A stretch of 64,000 nt of DNA from Nocardiopsis sp. NRRL B-16309 (GTDB lineage Bacteria > Actinomycetota > Actinomycetes > Streptosporangiales > Streptosporangiaceae): contig NZ_LGEC01000016.1 of assembly GCF_001279585.1 (NCBI RefSeq), forward strand, positions 310,001 to 374,000, in the 5' to 3' direction. This document shows, one piece after another, positions 7,851-16,830 of the stretch. The position numbers and the translations under genes were made by a program. The notes under the pieces were generated by a model that was not told where the DNA came from, made no database searches, and was given only the letters and a program-made list of their open reading frames with translations. Numbering within the stretch: the first letter of the stretch is position 1; every line of letters begins with the position of its first letter.

Positions 7851-8540
7851 TCAGTACGCCTGGCCGTAGACGCCGCGTGTCTGGTCACGCACTACGAGGC
7901 CCTCTTCCAACTCGATCACGCGCTTGCGCATCGAGTCGACGATGGCGGCATCGTGGGTCGCCATGACGACGGTCGTGCCCGTGCGGTTGATTCGGTCCAG
8001 CACCTTCATGATGCCGATGGAAGTCGCGGGGTCGATGTTTCCGGTGGGCTCGTCCGCGAGCAGGATCTGCGGACGGTTGACGAACGCGCGGGCGATGGCC
8101 ACGCGCTGCTGCTCACCGCCGGAGAGTTCACCGGGCATGCGTCCGGCCTTGCCCTCCAGGCCCACCAGCTCGACGACCTCGGGAACCACCTTGCGGATGA
8201 ACCGCCGGGGCTTGCCGATGACCTCCAGCGCGAAGGCCACGTTCTCGAAGACGTTCTTGTTGGGGAGCAGGCGGAAGTCCTGGAAGACGCAGCCGATCCT
8301 GCGGCGCAGGTGCGGCACCTTCCAGTTGGACAGGCGGGCCAGGTCCTTACCCGCGACGTGGACGCGCCCCTTGTCGGGCTTCTCCTCCTTCAGTACCAAG
8401 CGGAGGAAGGTCGACTTTCCGGAGCCCGAGGGGCCCACGAGGAAGACGAACTCGCCCTTGTCTACGTCAATGGAAACGCCGTCGAGCGCGGGGCGCTTCT
8501 GGGTCGGGTAGACCTTCGTGACGTTATCGAAGTGGATCAC
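7851..8540 (-). CDS. ftsE: Cell division ATP-binding protein FtsE
   Basis: The 229-residue ABC ATPase has Walker A GPSGSGKS (residues 37-44), a Q-loop in CVFQDFRLLPNKNVFENVA, signature LSGGEQQR, Walker B ILLADEP and switch histidine ATHD. The DFRLLPNKNVFENV stretch is characteristic of FtsE rather than of solute importers. The start is GTG at 8540, giving the usual MIHFDNVTKVYP opening; no clear ribosome binding site precedes it. It works with FtsX at the division site. Confidence 0.95.
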   Translation of the reverse strand: MIHFDNVTKVYPTQKRPALDGVSIDVDKGEFVFLVGPSGSGKSTFLRLVLKEEKPDKGRVHVAGKDLARLSNWKVPHLRRRIGCVFQDFRLLPNKNVFENVAFALEVIGKPRRFIRKVVPEVVELVGLEGKAGRMPGELSGGEQQRVAIARAFVNRPQILLADEPTGNIDPATSIGIMKVLDRINRTGTTVVMATHDAAIVDSMRKRVIELEEGLVVRDQTRGVYGQAY

Positions 8541-8937
8541 AGGCGCATCACAAGGTTCTCGAAGGTATGGGCACCCGCCTCGGAGGTGGCTCCGCGCGGG
8601 ATCGTACCGGCCGCATGGCCAACCGACAGTGTAGAGGGGGGTGCGGCCCGGATTGTCCAGGCCGCGACTCGCCCAGGGATCCAAAGGATCACGTACCGCC
8701 GGACTGGCCCGAGCATATCGGAGGTGTCAACCGATGATAACGTTCACATATAGGAGTTCTGGTAAAACTGCGGAGTCACACTCATCACCATTGGGCCACA
8801 ACCTGCCCTCGTGACACAGCCGCCACACGGGACGCGATCACTCCGCCACCCGGCGTGCCCCCGCCACGGGCCCGAGCGAAGCGCAGGGCCCGAAGGACAC
8901 ACCGAGGGCGCCCACGGGGTTCTGAAGGTCCCGGAGG
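8541..8937. other. Intergenic region between prfB and ftsE
   Basis: No gene is supported here. Read toward ftsE on the minus strand it contains a TACACT -10-like hexamer (plus 8629-8634) without a good -35 partner, and an isolated TTGACA further upstream with no -10 at the right distance. The prfB-proximal end holds the hairpin listed separately. Confidence 0.5.
8867..8892. terminator. Possible prfB terminator hairpin
   Basis: CGGGCCC and GGGCCCG are inverted copies separated by 12 bases that themselves contain GCG/CGC. The hairpin lies 46 bases past the prfB stop. No T-run follows on the minus strand, so assignment rests on position and stem strength only. Confidence 0.45.
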
Positions 8938-10050
8938 CTACTGCGCGGAGTCGCCGCGCTCGCGGCTGCGCATCCACCGGATCTCGGCGTCGATGAAGGC
9001 GTCGATCTCGCCGTCCAGGACACCCGAGGTGTTGCCGGTCTCGGCGCCGGTCCGCACGTCCTTGACGCTCTGGTACGGGTGCAGCACGTAGTTGCGCATC
9101 TGCGTACCCCAGCTGCTCACCGAGTCGCCGCGGATCTCGTCCAGCGCGGCCTGCTCCTCCTCACGCTTGCGGGCGAGGAGCTTGGACTGGAGCATCGTCA
9201 TCGCGGTCGCCTTGTTCTGCAGCTGCGAGCGCTCGTTCTGGCAGGAGACCACGATGCCGGTGGGCAGGTGGGTGATGCGCACCGCGGAGTCCGTGGTGTT
9301 GACGCCCTGGCCGCCGGGGCCGCTGGAGCGGTACACGTCGATGCGCAGCTCGGACTCGTCGATCTCGATGTGGTCGCTCTGCTCCACCGAGGGCACGACG
9401 TCCACGCCCGCGAACGAGGTCTGGCGGCGGTTCTGGTTGTCGAACGGCGAGATGCGCACCAGGCGGTGGGTGCCGTGCTCCCCGCGCAGGGTCCCGTAGG
9501 CGAAGGGCGCCTTGACCGCGAAGGAGGTGGACTTGATGCCCGCCTCCTCGGCGTAGGAGGTCTCGTAGACGTCCGTGGGGTAGCCGTGGCGCTCGGCCCA
9601 GCGCAGGTACATGCGCTGCAGCATCTGCGCCCAGTCGGCGGCGTCGACCCCGCCCGCCTGGGAGTTGATGGTGACGATGGCCTCGCGCTCGTCGTGCGGG
9701 CCGTTGAGGAGCGTGCGCACCTCCAGCTCGCCGATGTCCTTGCGGAGCTGTTCGAGCTCGCGGTCGGCCTCGTCGCGGGTCTCGCTGTCGCCCTCGGCCT
9801 CGGCCAGCTCGTAGAGCACGCCGATGTCGTCGAGGCGCTGGTCGATCCCCTCGATCTTGGTGACCATGGACTCCAGCGTGGACAGCTGCCGCGTCACCTT
9901 CTGCGCGTTGGCCTGGTCCGCCCACAGCTCCGGGTCGGCCGACTGCTCCCGCAGTTCGGCGATCTCCGTCCGCATCGCCTCCATGTCCAACACCGCGGAC
10001 ACGCTCGCCAGGGTCGCCGCGAGTTCCTTGATCTTCTCTGCTGGGTCCAT
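8938..10050 (-). CDS. prfB: Peptide chain release factor 2
   Basis: This 370-residue class I release factor carries the GGQ loop (SSGPGGQGVNTTDSAVR) that triggers peptidyl-tRNA hydrolysis and the SPF tripeptide (ISPFDNQNRR) that makes it RF2, reading UGA and UAA. The frame is continuous from the start, so the programmed +1 frameshift used for autoregulation in many other bacteria is absent. ATG at 10050 gives the MDPAEKIKELAATL opening; a GTG three codons upstream (10059) is possible. A TACACT hexamer just upstream could be the -10 element. Confidence 0.95.
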   Translation of the reverse strand: MDPAEKIKELAATLASVSAVLDMEAMRTEIAELREQSADPELWADQANAQKVTRQLSTLESMVTKIEGIDQRLDDIGVLYELAEAEGDSETRDEADRELEQLRKDIGELEVRTLLNGPHDEREAIVTINSQAGGVDAADWAQMLQRMYLRWAERHGYPTDVYETSYAEEAGIKSTSFAVKAPFAYGTLRGEHGTHRLVRISPFDNQNRRQTSFAGVDVVPSVEQSDHIEIDESELRIDVYRSSGPGGQGVNTTDSAVRITHLPTGIVVSCQNERSQLQNKATAMTMLQSKLLARKREEEQAALDEIRGDSVSSWGTQMRNYVLHPYQSVKDVRTGAETGNTSGVLDGEIDAFIDAEIRWMRSRERGDSAQ

Positions 10051-10222
10051 GTCTGCCACGCCCCCCAGTGTAGGGCGTTCCCGGGGAGCCCCCGTGCCCC
10101 CGCGAGCGCTCCGACCCGGGTCGGGCCCGTGCCGGCTCCCCGACAGCCCCGGCCCCGGTTCCGTCCCGCCCCCGCCCAGCGCCGTGCCCCCGGCGGAGGC
10201 CGGGGGCACGGGGCGCGGGTGG

Positions 10223-13200
10223 CTAGTCGACCAGGGAGCGGACCGAGCGCAGGGCCACCGACAGGGTGGCCAGGTCGAAGCGCTCGTTCTCCTGGATCTC
10301 CGACAGGGTGATGCCCGCGCGGCCGACGATCTCCTCGTTCTGGGCGATCCACCCGGCGATGAGCCCGGACGTGGACTCCTCCGGCGCGCCCGACTCCAGC
10401 ACGCGGGCGGTCAGCGCGGCGTGCGCCGCGTACAGGTCGTCGCGCAGCGAGGAGCGGGCCATCGTGCCCCAGCGGTCGTCCCGCGGCAGGTCGATGATGC
10501 GTTCGCGCCACCAGCTGATGTTGAGCTGGTCGGCGAGCTCGAAGTACAGCTCGGCGACCTTCTCGACCGGGCGGCCCGTGCGCTGGGCGATCTCCACCAG
10601 GTCCAGCGTGGAGTAGGCCGGCACCATGACGGCCACCTGCTCGGCCAGGTCCGCCGGCACCCCCATCTCGCGGTAGCGGTCGCGGCGCTCGACGAACGCC
10701 TCGCGGTCGCGGCCCTTGACCAGGTCGGCCAGGTGCGGGAGCACCTCGCCCACGCCGTCGGCGAAGTAGCCGATCTCGCTGCGCACGTCGAACGGGAAGG
10801 TGCGGTTGCGCAGCAGCCACCGGGCGGAGCGCTCGGCGAGCTTGCGGGTCTCCAGCAGCAGGACGAGCTGGCTGTCCACGGAGATGTGGTGGTCCAGCTC
10901 CTCGACCCGGCTCCAGAACCTGCGCAGCCGCAGGATCTCCTGGACGACCAGGTAGGCGCGGGCGATGTCCGCGGCGCTGGAGCCCAGCTCCTCGTTGAGG
11001 CGGAAGGCGAAGGTGACCCCGGACCGGTTCACCATCTGGTTGACGACCTGGTTGACGATGATCTCGCGGCGCAGCGGGTGCGTGGCCACTCCCTGGGCGA
11101 AGCGCTCCGAGCGCAGCGGCGTCGGGAAGTAGTTCGTCAGGGTGTCGGCCAGGTAGGGGTCCTCGGACAGGTCCGAGTCGCCGATCTGGTCCTTGAGGTC
11201 GATCTTGGTGTACGACAGCAGGGTCGAGAACTCGGGGGTCGTCAGCCCCTTGCCCGCCGCGCGCCGCTCGGCGATGGCCTTGTCCGAGGGCAGGTCCTCC
11301 TGCTTGCGCTTGAGGACCTTCGTGCGCTCCAGGTGGCGCATGTACCGGCCGTGGACGTGGAGCATCTGGCAGGTCTGGCTGCGCGCGGCGGCCAGCACGG
11401 TGTTCTGCGCGTAGTTGTTGTCCAGGACCAGATCGGCGACCTCGTCGGTCATGTCGATGAACAGCTGGTCGCGGTCGGCCTTGTCCAGGCTGCCCGAGCG
11501 CACCTCGCGGTCGAGCATGATCTTGATGTTCACCTCGTGGTCGGAGGTGTCCACGCCGGCGGAGTTGTCGATGAAGTCGGTGTTGATCCGGCCGCCCTCG
11601 CGGGCGAACTCGATCCGGGCGGGCTGGGTCAGGCCCAGGTTGCCGCCCTCGCCGACCACCTTGACACGCAGTTCGGTGGCGTCCACGCGCAGGCGGTCGT
11701 TGGCCTTGTCGCCGACGTCGGCGTGGGTCTCGCCGCTCGCCTTGACGTAGGTGCCGATGCCGCCGTTCCACAGCAGGTCCGCCGGCGCGGCCAGGATGCG
11801 GCGGATGAGCCCGTCCGGCGTCAGGCTGTCCACCCCGTCCTCGATCCCGAGCGCCTCCCGCACCTGCGGGCTGACCGGCACCGACTTGGCGTCGCGTGGG
11901 AACACGCCGCCGCCCTCGGAGACGAGGTTCGGGTCGTAGTCCAGCCAGGTGCTGCGCGGCAGCTCGAACATGCGCTTGCGCTCGGCCCACGAGGTGTGCG
12001 GGTCGGGGTCCGGGTCCAGGAAGACGTGGCGGTGGTCGAAGGCGGCCACCAGCCGGATCTGCTTCGAGAGCAGCATGCCGTTGCCGAACACGTCGCCGGA
12101 CATGTCGCCGATGCCGACCACGGTGAACGGCTCCTCCTGCACGTTCACGCCCATCTCGCGGAAGTGGTACCTGACCGACTCCCAGGCGCCGCGCGCGGTG
12201 ATGCCCATGGCCTTGTGGTCGTAGCCGACCGAGCCGCCGGAGGCGAAGGCGTCGCCCAGCCAGAAGCCGCGGGCGGTGGAGATCTCGTTGGCGGTGTCGG
12301 AGAAGGTCGCGGTGCCCTTGTCGGCGGCGACCACCAGGTAGGAGTCGTCGGCGTCGTGCAGGACGGTGCGCTCGGGGTGCACGACCCGGCCGTCCACCAG
12401 GTTGTCGGTGACGTCGAGCAGGCCGCTGATGAACTGCTTGTAGCAGGCGACGACCTCGGCCATCACCTGTTCGCGGGTGCCGCCCTCGGGCAGCCGCTTG
12501 CAGACGAACCCGCCCTTGGCGCCGCTGGGCACGATGACGGAGTTCTTCACCATCTGGGCCTTGACCAGGCCGAGGATCTCGGTGCGGAAGTCCTCGAAGC
12601 GGTCGGACCAGCGCAGGCCGCCGCGGGCGACGGAACCGAACCGCAGGTGCACGCCCTCCACGCGGGGCGAGTAGACGTACATCTCGAACCGGGGCCGCGG
12701 GTTGGGCAGGTCCGGGATCCGCTGCGGGTCGAGCTTGAGCACCAGGTAGGGATGCCCCTGGTAGTGGTTGGTGCGCAGGGTGGCCTCGATGACCGCGAGG
12801 AACGAGCGCAGGATGCGGTCGTGGTCCAGGCTGGCCACGCCCTCCAGTTCGGCCTCGATCTTGTCGACGAGGGCCGCGGCGCGCTCGTCGCGGCCCTCGT
12901 CTGGCAGGTCGGGGTCGAAGCGGGTCTCGAACAGCTCCATGAGCAGGCCCGCGATCCCGACGTTGTTGCCCAGGACGTCGGCGAGGAAGTCGGGTGTGTA
13001 GGTGGCGCCGGTCTGGCGCAGGTACTTGGCGTAGGCGCGCAGGACGGAGATCTGGCGCCAGTCGAGGCCGGCCCGCACGACCAGGGCGTTGAACCGGTCG
13101 GACTCGCCGCGGTCGCGCCAGGTGGCCTCGAACGCGTCCTCGAACAGCTCCCGCAGACGGTCGGCCGGCAGCTCGGTGGTCGCGGAGCGCCGCAGCCCCA

Positions 13201-15094
13201 GGTCGTAGATCCAGACCCGGCCCACGCTCTCGATGGACAGGTCGTAGGGCCACTCGTCGACCACGTCGACGCCCAGGTGCTCCAGGACGGGCAGCATGCG
13301 GCTCAGCGTGACGGGCTCGCCGATCCGGTAGAGCCGGAACCGCCACTCCCCCAGCCGGGGGTCGTCGGGGTGGTAGAGCCGGCCGACGAACTCGCCCTGG
13401 CGGCGGTCGGGGTCGGTGCGCTCCAGCAGCTTCTCCAGCTCGCCGATGTCGGCCGCCGCGGTCTCGGGCGAGTTGTCGACCTTGTACGCCTCGGTGAGGC
13501 CGCTGGAGTAGCGGTCCTTGTAGGCGGTCGCGCGGCCGGGGCCGAACGCCTCGGTCAGGGCGGCGTCGAAGTCGGTGTCCCAGGAGCGGGCGGCCTCGCG
13601 GACCTTCTCCTCCAGGGCCACCTGGTCGATGTCGGCCAGGGTCTGCTTGGACTTGGCGCGGGCCACCAGGTAGAGGCGGGCCAGCGGGGCGGCGCCGATC
13701 ATGACGTTGTGGTCCATCGTGGCGCCCTCGAAGGCGTCGGCGAGGACCTTCTGGATGTCCAGGCGCACGCGGGTGCTGTACTCGTCGCGCGGCATGTACA
13801 CGAAGCAGGACATGTAGCGGCCGCCGTAGGGGTCGCGCCGCATGAAGAGCTTGGTGCCGCGCCGGTCGCGCAGGCGCAGGACGCCGCGGACGATGTTGTA
13901 CAGCTCGTTGACGGGGATCTGCAGGAGTTCCTCGCGCGGGAAGGTCTCCAGCAGCTCGATGAGGTCCTTGCCGTCGTAGCTGTCGGCCTCGAACCCGGCC
14001 AGCGACAGGACCTCGGCCTGCTTGCGGCGCAGGATCGGGATCTGGGCGATGGACTCGGTGTTGGCCTGGGGGGTGAACAGCCCGAGGAAGCGCCGCTCCC
14101 CGACGATGTTGCCCTGGGCGTCGAACTTCTTGACGCCGATGTAGTCCAGGTACTTGGGGCGGTAGACGGTGGCGCGGGAGTTGGCCTTGGTCAGGACCAG
14201 GATGAAGGGTTCCCTGGCCTTGGCGCGGATCTCCGGGGGCAGCGCGGCGAAGCCCGTGGACGAGGGCGAGTCCATCCGCAGGATGCCCAGGCCCGAGCCG
14301 GGTTCCGGGCGCAGGGCGTCGTCACCGTTCTCGTCGGTGACCAGGGTGTACTCGCGGTAGCCCATGAAGGTGAAGTGGCGGCTGGCGGTCCAGCGCAGGA
14401 AGTCGACGCTCTCGCCGATCTCGCGGGAGTCGACGCCTCCGGCCACGAGGCGGTCGGGGTAGGCGGCCAGCTCGTCGGCGATCCGGATCGCCCGGTTGCT
14501 CATCTTGGCGGCGTCCTCGTCCACGTAGCGGACGTCGTTGAGGACGTTCTCCAGCCGGGTGGTGATCTCCTTGACGCGCTCGGGGTCGTCCTGGCGGTCG
14601 ATCTCGATGTGCATCCAGGACTCGTCGGTGGGCAGCAGCCCGTCGCCGCCGATCTCGGGGTCGATCTCGCGCAGGACGCCTTCGAGGTCGCGGCCGACCG
14701 TCATCTGGGGGTGGATGATCAGGCGGGCGCCGGCGCCGAGGTCGTGCAGCGCCATGGTGACGGAGGAGACGAGGAAGGGGGCGTTGTCGGTGACGATCTC
14801 GACGATGCTGGTCTGCTGTTCCCAGCCGTCGCGCGCGCGTTCGGGGGTGTAGACCCGCACCTTGGCGCGGCCGGGGACGCGGTGGGCGCCGAAGAAGCGG
14901 TGCGCCCCGGCGGGGCCGCAGATCTGTTCGGGGGTGCGACCGGAGATCTCCTCCGGGTCCGCGTGCCGGTAGTAGAACGGCAGGAAGCGTCGGACGGCGT
15001 CGGCGTCCTCGGGGGTCAGGCCCGCTCGGGGCGACCACTTCGCGGCCGCGTCACTGAGCAGCTTCTGGAGGATGACGTCTGATGGCCCGGACAT
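10223..15094 (-). CDS. gdhB: NAD-specific glutamate dehydrogenase, large (about 180 kDa) type
   Basis: At 1623 residues this belongs to the large NAD-glutamate dehydrogenase family of actinobacteria and some proteobacteria, which oxidises glutamate to 2-oxoglutarate and ammonia. The catalytic core is recognisable from GGLRWSDRFEDFRTEILGLV, the KNSVIVPSGAKGGFVCKR stretch with the substrate lysines, and VVGIGDMSGDVFGNGML in the nucleotide-binding part. The long N-terminal region (about 700 residues, ACT-like) and the long C-terminal tail are regulatory or structural. ATG at 15094 has AAAGGAG 12 bases upstream. The gene appears monocistronic. Confidence 0.95.
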   Translation of the reverse strand: MSGPSDVILQKLLSDAAAKWSPRAGLTPEDADAVRRFLPFYYRHADPEEISGRTPEQICGPAGAHRFFGAHRVPGRAKVRVYTPERARDGWEQQTSIVEIVTDNAPFLVSSVTMALHDLGAGARLIIHPQMTVGRDLEGVLREIDPEIGGDGLLPTDESWMHIEIDRQDDPERVKEITTRLENVLNDVRYVDEDAAKMSNRAIRIADELAAYPDRLVAGGVDSREIGESVDFLRWTASRHFTFMGYREYTLVTDENGDDALRPEPGSGLGILRMDSPSSTGFAALPPEIRAKAREPFILVLTKANSRATVYRPKYLDYIGVKKFDAQGNIVGERRFLGLFTPQANTESIAQIPILRRKQAEVLSLAGFEADSYDGKDLIELLETFPREELLQIPVNELYNIVRGVLRLRDRRGTKLFMRRDPYGGRYMSCFVYMPRDEYSTRVRLDIQKVLADAFEGATMDHNVMIGAAPLARLYLVARAKSKQTLADIDQVALEEKVREAARSWDTDFDAALTEAFGPGRATAYKDRYSSGLTEAYKVDNSPETAAADIGELEKLLERTDPDRRQGEFVGRLYHPDDPRLGEWRFRLYRIGEPVTLSRMLPVLEHLGVDVVDEWPYDLSIESVGRVWIYDLGLRRSATTELPADRLRELFEDAFEATWRDRGESDRFNALVVRAGLDWRQISVLRAYAKYLRQTGATYTPDFLADVLGNNVGIAGLLMELFETRFDPDLPDEGRDERAAALVDKIEAELEGVASLDHDRILRSFLAVIEATLRTNHYQGHPYLVLKLDPQRIPDLPNPRPRFEMYVYSPRVEGVHLRFGSVARGGLRWSDRFEDFRTEILGLVKAQMVKNSVIVPSGAKGGFVCKRLPEGGTREQVMAEVVACYKQFISGLLDVTDNLVDGRVVHPERTVLHDADDSYLVVAADKGTATFSDTANEISTARGFWLGDAFASGGSVGYDHKAMGITARGAWESVRYHFREMGVNVQEEPFTVVGIGDMSGDVFGNGMLLSKQIRLVAAFDHRHVFLDPDPDPHTSWAERKRMFELPRSTWLDYDPNLVSEGGGVFPRDAKSVPVSPQVREALGIEDGVDSLTPDGLIRRILAAPADLLWNGGIGTYVKASGETHADVGDKANDRLRVDATELRVKVVGEGGNLGLTQPARIEFAREGGRINTDFIDNSAGVDTSDHEVNIKIMLDREVRSGSLDKADRDQLFIDMTDEVADLVLDNNYAQNTVLAAARSQTCQMLHVHGRYMRHLERTKVLKRKQEDLPSDKAIAERRAAGKGLTTPEFSTLLSYTKIDLKDQIGDSDLSEDPYLADTLTNYFPTPLRSERFAQGVATHPLRREIIVNQVVNQMVNRSGVTFAFRLNEELGSSAADIARAYLVVQEILRLRRFWSRVEELDHHISVDSQLVLLLETRKLAERSARWLLRNRTFPFDVRSEIGYFADGVGEVLPHLADLVKGRDREAFVERRDRYREMGVPADLAEQVAVMVPAYSTLDLVEIAQRTGRPVEKVAELYFELADQLNISWWRERIIDLPRDDRWGTMARSSLRDDLYAAHAALTARVLESGAPEESTSGLIAGWIAQNEEIVGRAGITLSEIQENERFDLATLSVALRSVRSLVD

Positions 15095-15427
15095 AGGGAT
15101 CTCTCACTCCTTTGTGAGCAACGTCGCACGAGCGCTGGAGAAACAGCCGGTCATGTGACCTGTGAACTTCCGTGCTGATGGGTGGTTCTGGACGCGTCCC
15201 GTGACGGGGCGCGCGGGAACGGTGACGGGACGGCACCTGTGCGCACAGGCGGAACAATGGAGAGGCGGCAGACGCCGTTGTCCCCACCTCATCCGCTGAC
15301 CAGGCTACTGGTTTTCGCGCGGGAGGACAGGTGCAACACCGTTACGCGGTAGTTACAACCTGTAAGAAGCGGATTGCGGTGGTCACGGGCACGGGACACA
15401 TGGACCTCCGGGGCCTTGCGCTGTGAA
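15095..15427. other. Upstream region of gdhB with a palindrome
   Basis: No gene is supported here. A perfect 14-bp palindrome, CCTGTGCGCACAGG, lies at 15236-15249, about 142 bases before the gdhB start. The segment next to the HAD-like gene holds the AC/GT-rich stretch ACCGTTACGCGGTAGTTACA. Both are candidate control sites, but I cannot assign a regulator. Confidence 0.45.
15236..15249. promoter_or_regulatory. Perfect 14-bp palindrome upstream of gdhB
   Basis: CCTGTGCGCACAGG is self-complementary and lies in the gdhB leader or promoter region. It could be an operator or the foot of an RNA hairpin; no regulator gene sits next to it. Confidence 0.4.
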
Positions 15428-16174
15428 CTATCGGGCCGTCGCCTGGTGCACTGCCGTCATGACCGCCTGGGGATCGCCCAGGTCGGGCAGGACGGCCACG
15501 GCTCCGGCGTCCCGGAGCTGGGCCTCGGTGGCCGAGCCGGTGCGCACGGCGAGCGGGACGGCGCCGCCGATCCTGGCGGCGCGGACGTCGGAGACGGCGC
15601 TGACGACGAACACCGTCTCCTGCTCGGTGTAGGGCCGTCCGCCGTCGCCGGCGGCGTGCAGTCGGATGGACTGGATGAGGGACGACTTGGGGTAGTTCAC
15701 CGAACCGTACCCGCCGATGGCCAGGTCCAGGTGGGCGTCCAGGCCGAAGGCCGCGAGCTTGGCCACGGCGTTGGCGCGGGTGCTGCCGCTGACCACCGTC
15801 TGGACGGTGTCGGGCATCCCGGCGACGGCCGCCAGCGAGGCCGCGGCGCCGGACATCACCCGGCCCTGGGAGAGGAGTTCGTCGGCGCGCCGGCCGAACG
15901 CCTCCTCCAGCAGGGCCATGAACTCGGCGAGGACGTCGCCGTCGGGTTCGACGTCGACGTCGTTGCGCGCGCAGAACTCGAAGAACATCTCCGAGTCTGT
16001 GCGCCCCTCGGCGGAGGTCAGGTAGACCAGCGGTTCGCCCGTGACCTTCTCGAAGGCCTCGGCGTAGGCGGCCCTCATCACCCGTCCGACGTCCAGGAGG
16101 GTGAGGTCGATGTTCCAGAGCACCAGGCGGCTGATGGCTGACTCCTCGACGTTCGGGGACGGGGCTACCCCCAT
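15428..16174 (-). CDS. HAD-fold protein lacking the catalytic aspartate
   Basis: The 248-residue protein has the haloacid-dehalogenase fold layout: motif I near residue 20 (LVLWNIDLTLLD), a helical cap, motif II around VVSGSTRANAVAKL, motif III PKSSLI and motif IV FVVSAVSDVRAAR. The nucleophile of DxDxT is Asn21 rather than Asp (codon AAC), and the metal-binding acidic pair of motif IV (usually GD) reads SA. It is therefore unlikely to be a phosphatase of the normal mechanism. The fold is otherwise intact and the frame is open, so it looks like a maintained non-enzymatic member and not a broken gene. ATG at 16174 is the first start; no strong ribosome binding site is seen. Confidence 0.8.
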   Translation of the reverse strand: MGVAPSPNVEESAISRLVLWNIDLTLLDVGRVMRAAYAEAFEKVTGEPLVYLTSAEGRTDSEMFFEFCARNDVDVEPDGDVLAEFMALLEEAFGRRADELLSQGRVMSGAAASLAAVAGMPDTVQTVVSGSTRANAVAKLAAFGLDAHLDLAIGGYGSVNYPKSSLIQSIRLHAAGDGGRPYTEQETVFVVSAVSDVRAARIGGAVPLAVRTGSATEAQLRDAGAVAVLPDLGDPQAVMTAVHQATAR

Positions 16175-16262
16175 CTTGCCGCATGGGCGATTCTCCCAGG
16201 AACCGCGCGTCCGGGACCGGCCACGGGGCGGCGGGCGCCCCCGGGCCCGGCGCGGTGGACGG

Positions 16263-16382
16263 GTGGTCGCCGAGGGCGCCCGGATCCTCCGCGACCCCGC
16301 GGACCAGCCCTACGGCGACCGCGGATACTCCGCCCGCGATCCCGAGGGCGCGCTCTGGTCGTCCATGGCGCCTTTGGACTGA
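16263..16382 (+). pseudogene. Remnant of a VOC/glyoxalase-fold gene (C-terminal end)
   Basis: In the frame ending at the TGA at 16380-16382 the last 39 codons read VVAEGARILRDPADQPYGDR and then GYSARDPEGALWSSMAPLD, which closely matches the C-terminal strand and metal-ligand region of PhnB/glyoxalase-like VOC proteins. Upstream of 16263 the same frame shows no further VOC sequence and no start with the expected domain. The most likely reading is a gene whose 5' part was deleted. It lies between the HAD-like gene and the MerR gene. Confidence 0.7.
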
Positions 16383-16402
16383 TGCCGACCCGTGCCCTTG
16401 CG

Positions 16403-16418
16403 TTGACGTCGGCGTCAA
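16403..16418. promoter_or_regulatory. MerR-type operator before the merR-thioredoxin pair
   Basis: TTGACGTCGGCGTCAA is an inverted repeat (TTGACG/CGTCAA) whose left arm doubles as a consensus -35 hexamer, and TCTAGCGT follows as a weak -10 region. It ends 17 bases before the MerR ATG. MerR proteins bind such symmetrical spacers, so autoregulation is likely. Confidence 0.65.
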
Positions 16419-16435
16419 GGTCTAGCGTGTCGGGC

Positions 16436-16828
16436 ATGCGCATCGGTGAACTTGCCAGGCGGGCGGGGGTCAGTACGCGGACCCTGCGCTACTACGAGTC
16501 CCGCGGTCTGCTCCCCACCCGCCGCGAGGTCAACGGATACCGCGTCTACGACGACGGCGACCTGCGGCTGGTGGAGCAGATCCGCACGCTCCAGGACTTC
16601 GGGTTCGGGTTGGAGGAGACCCGCCCGTTCGTGGAGTGCCTGCGGGCCGGGCACCCCACCGGGGACTCCTGCCCCGCGTCGCTGGACGTCTACCGAGGCA
16701 AGCTCGCCGAGCTCGACACGCTCATCGACGAGCTGCGAGCCGTGCGCCACGAGGTGGGCGCACAGCTGGCCCGGGCCGAGTCGGACCTACCCGACCCGCC
16801 CGACCCGCTGTGCCAGATGAAGGGATGA
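16436..16828 (+). CDS. MerR-family transcriptional regulator
   Basis: This 130-residue protein starts with the MerR winged helix (MRIGELARRAGVSTRTLRYY, then ESRGLLPTRREVNGYRVYDD), followed by the dimerisation coiled coil. The C terminus is short, with Cys at SCPASL and at the end (PLCQMKG), so thiol or metal sensing is possible but not shown. ATG at 16436 was chosen because the helix-turn-helix begins at once. Its stop overlaps an ATG of the thioredoxin gene, making a two-gene operon likely under the operator at 16403-16418. Confidence 0.9.
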   Translation: MRIGELARRAGVSTRTLRYYESRGLLPTRREVNGYRVYDDGDLRLVEQIRTLQDFGFGLEETRPFVECLRAGHPTGDSCPASLDVYRGKLAELDTLIDELRAVRHEVGAQLARAESDLPDPPDPLCQMKG

Positions 16829-16830
16829 CC

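Noticed and set aside
8938..10050. Possible programmed frameshift in prfB
   Set aside because: The frame is continuous through the region where the CTTTGAC frameshift site occurs in other bacteria.
9824..15082. Very long plus-strand open frame opposite gdhB (about 1750 codons)
   Set aside because: It is the antisense shadow of a high-GC gene: composition is Val/Gly/Leu/Gln-rich with no conserved motif, while the minus strand encodes an unmistakable glutamate dehydrogenase.
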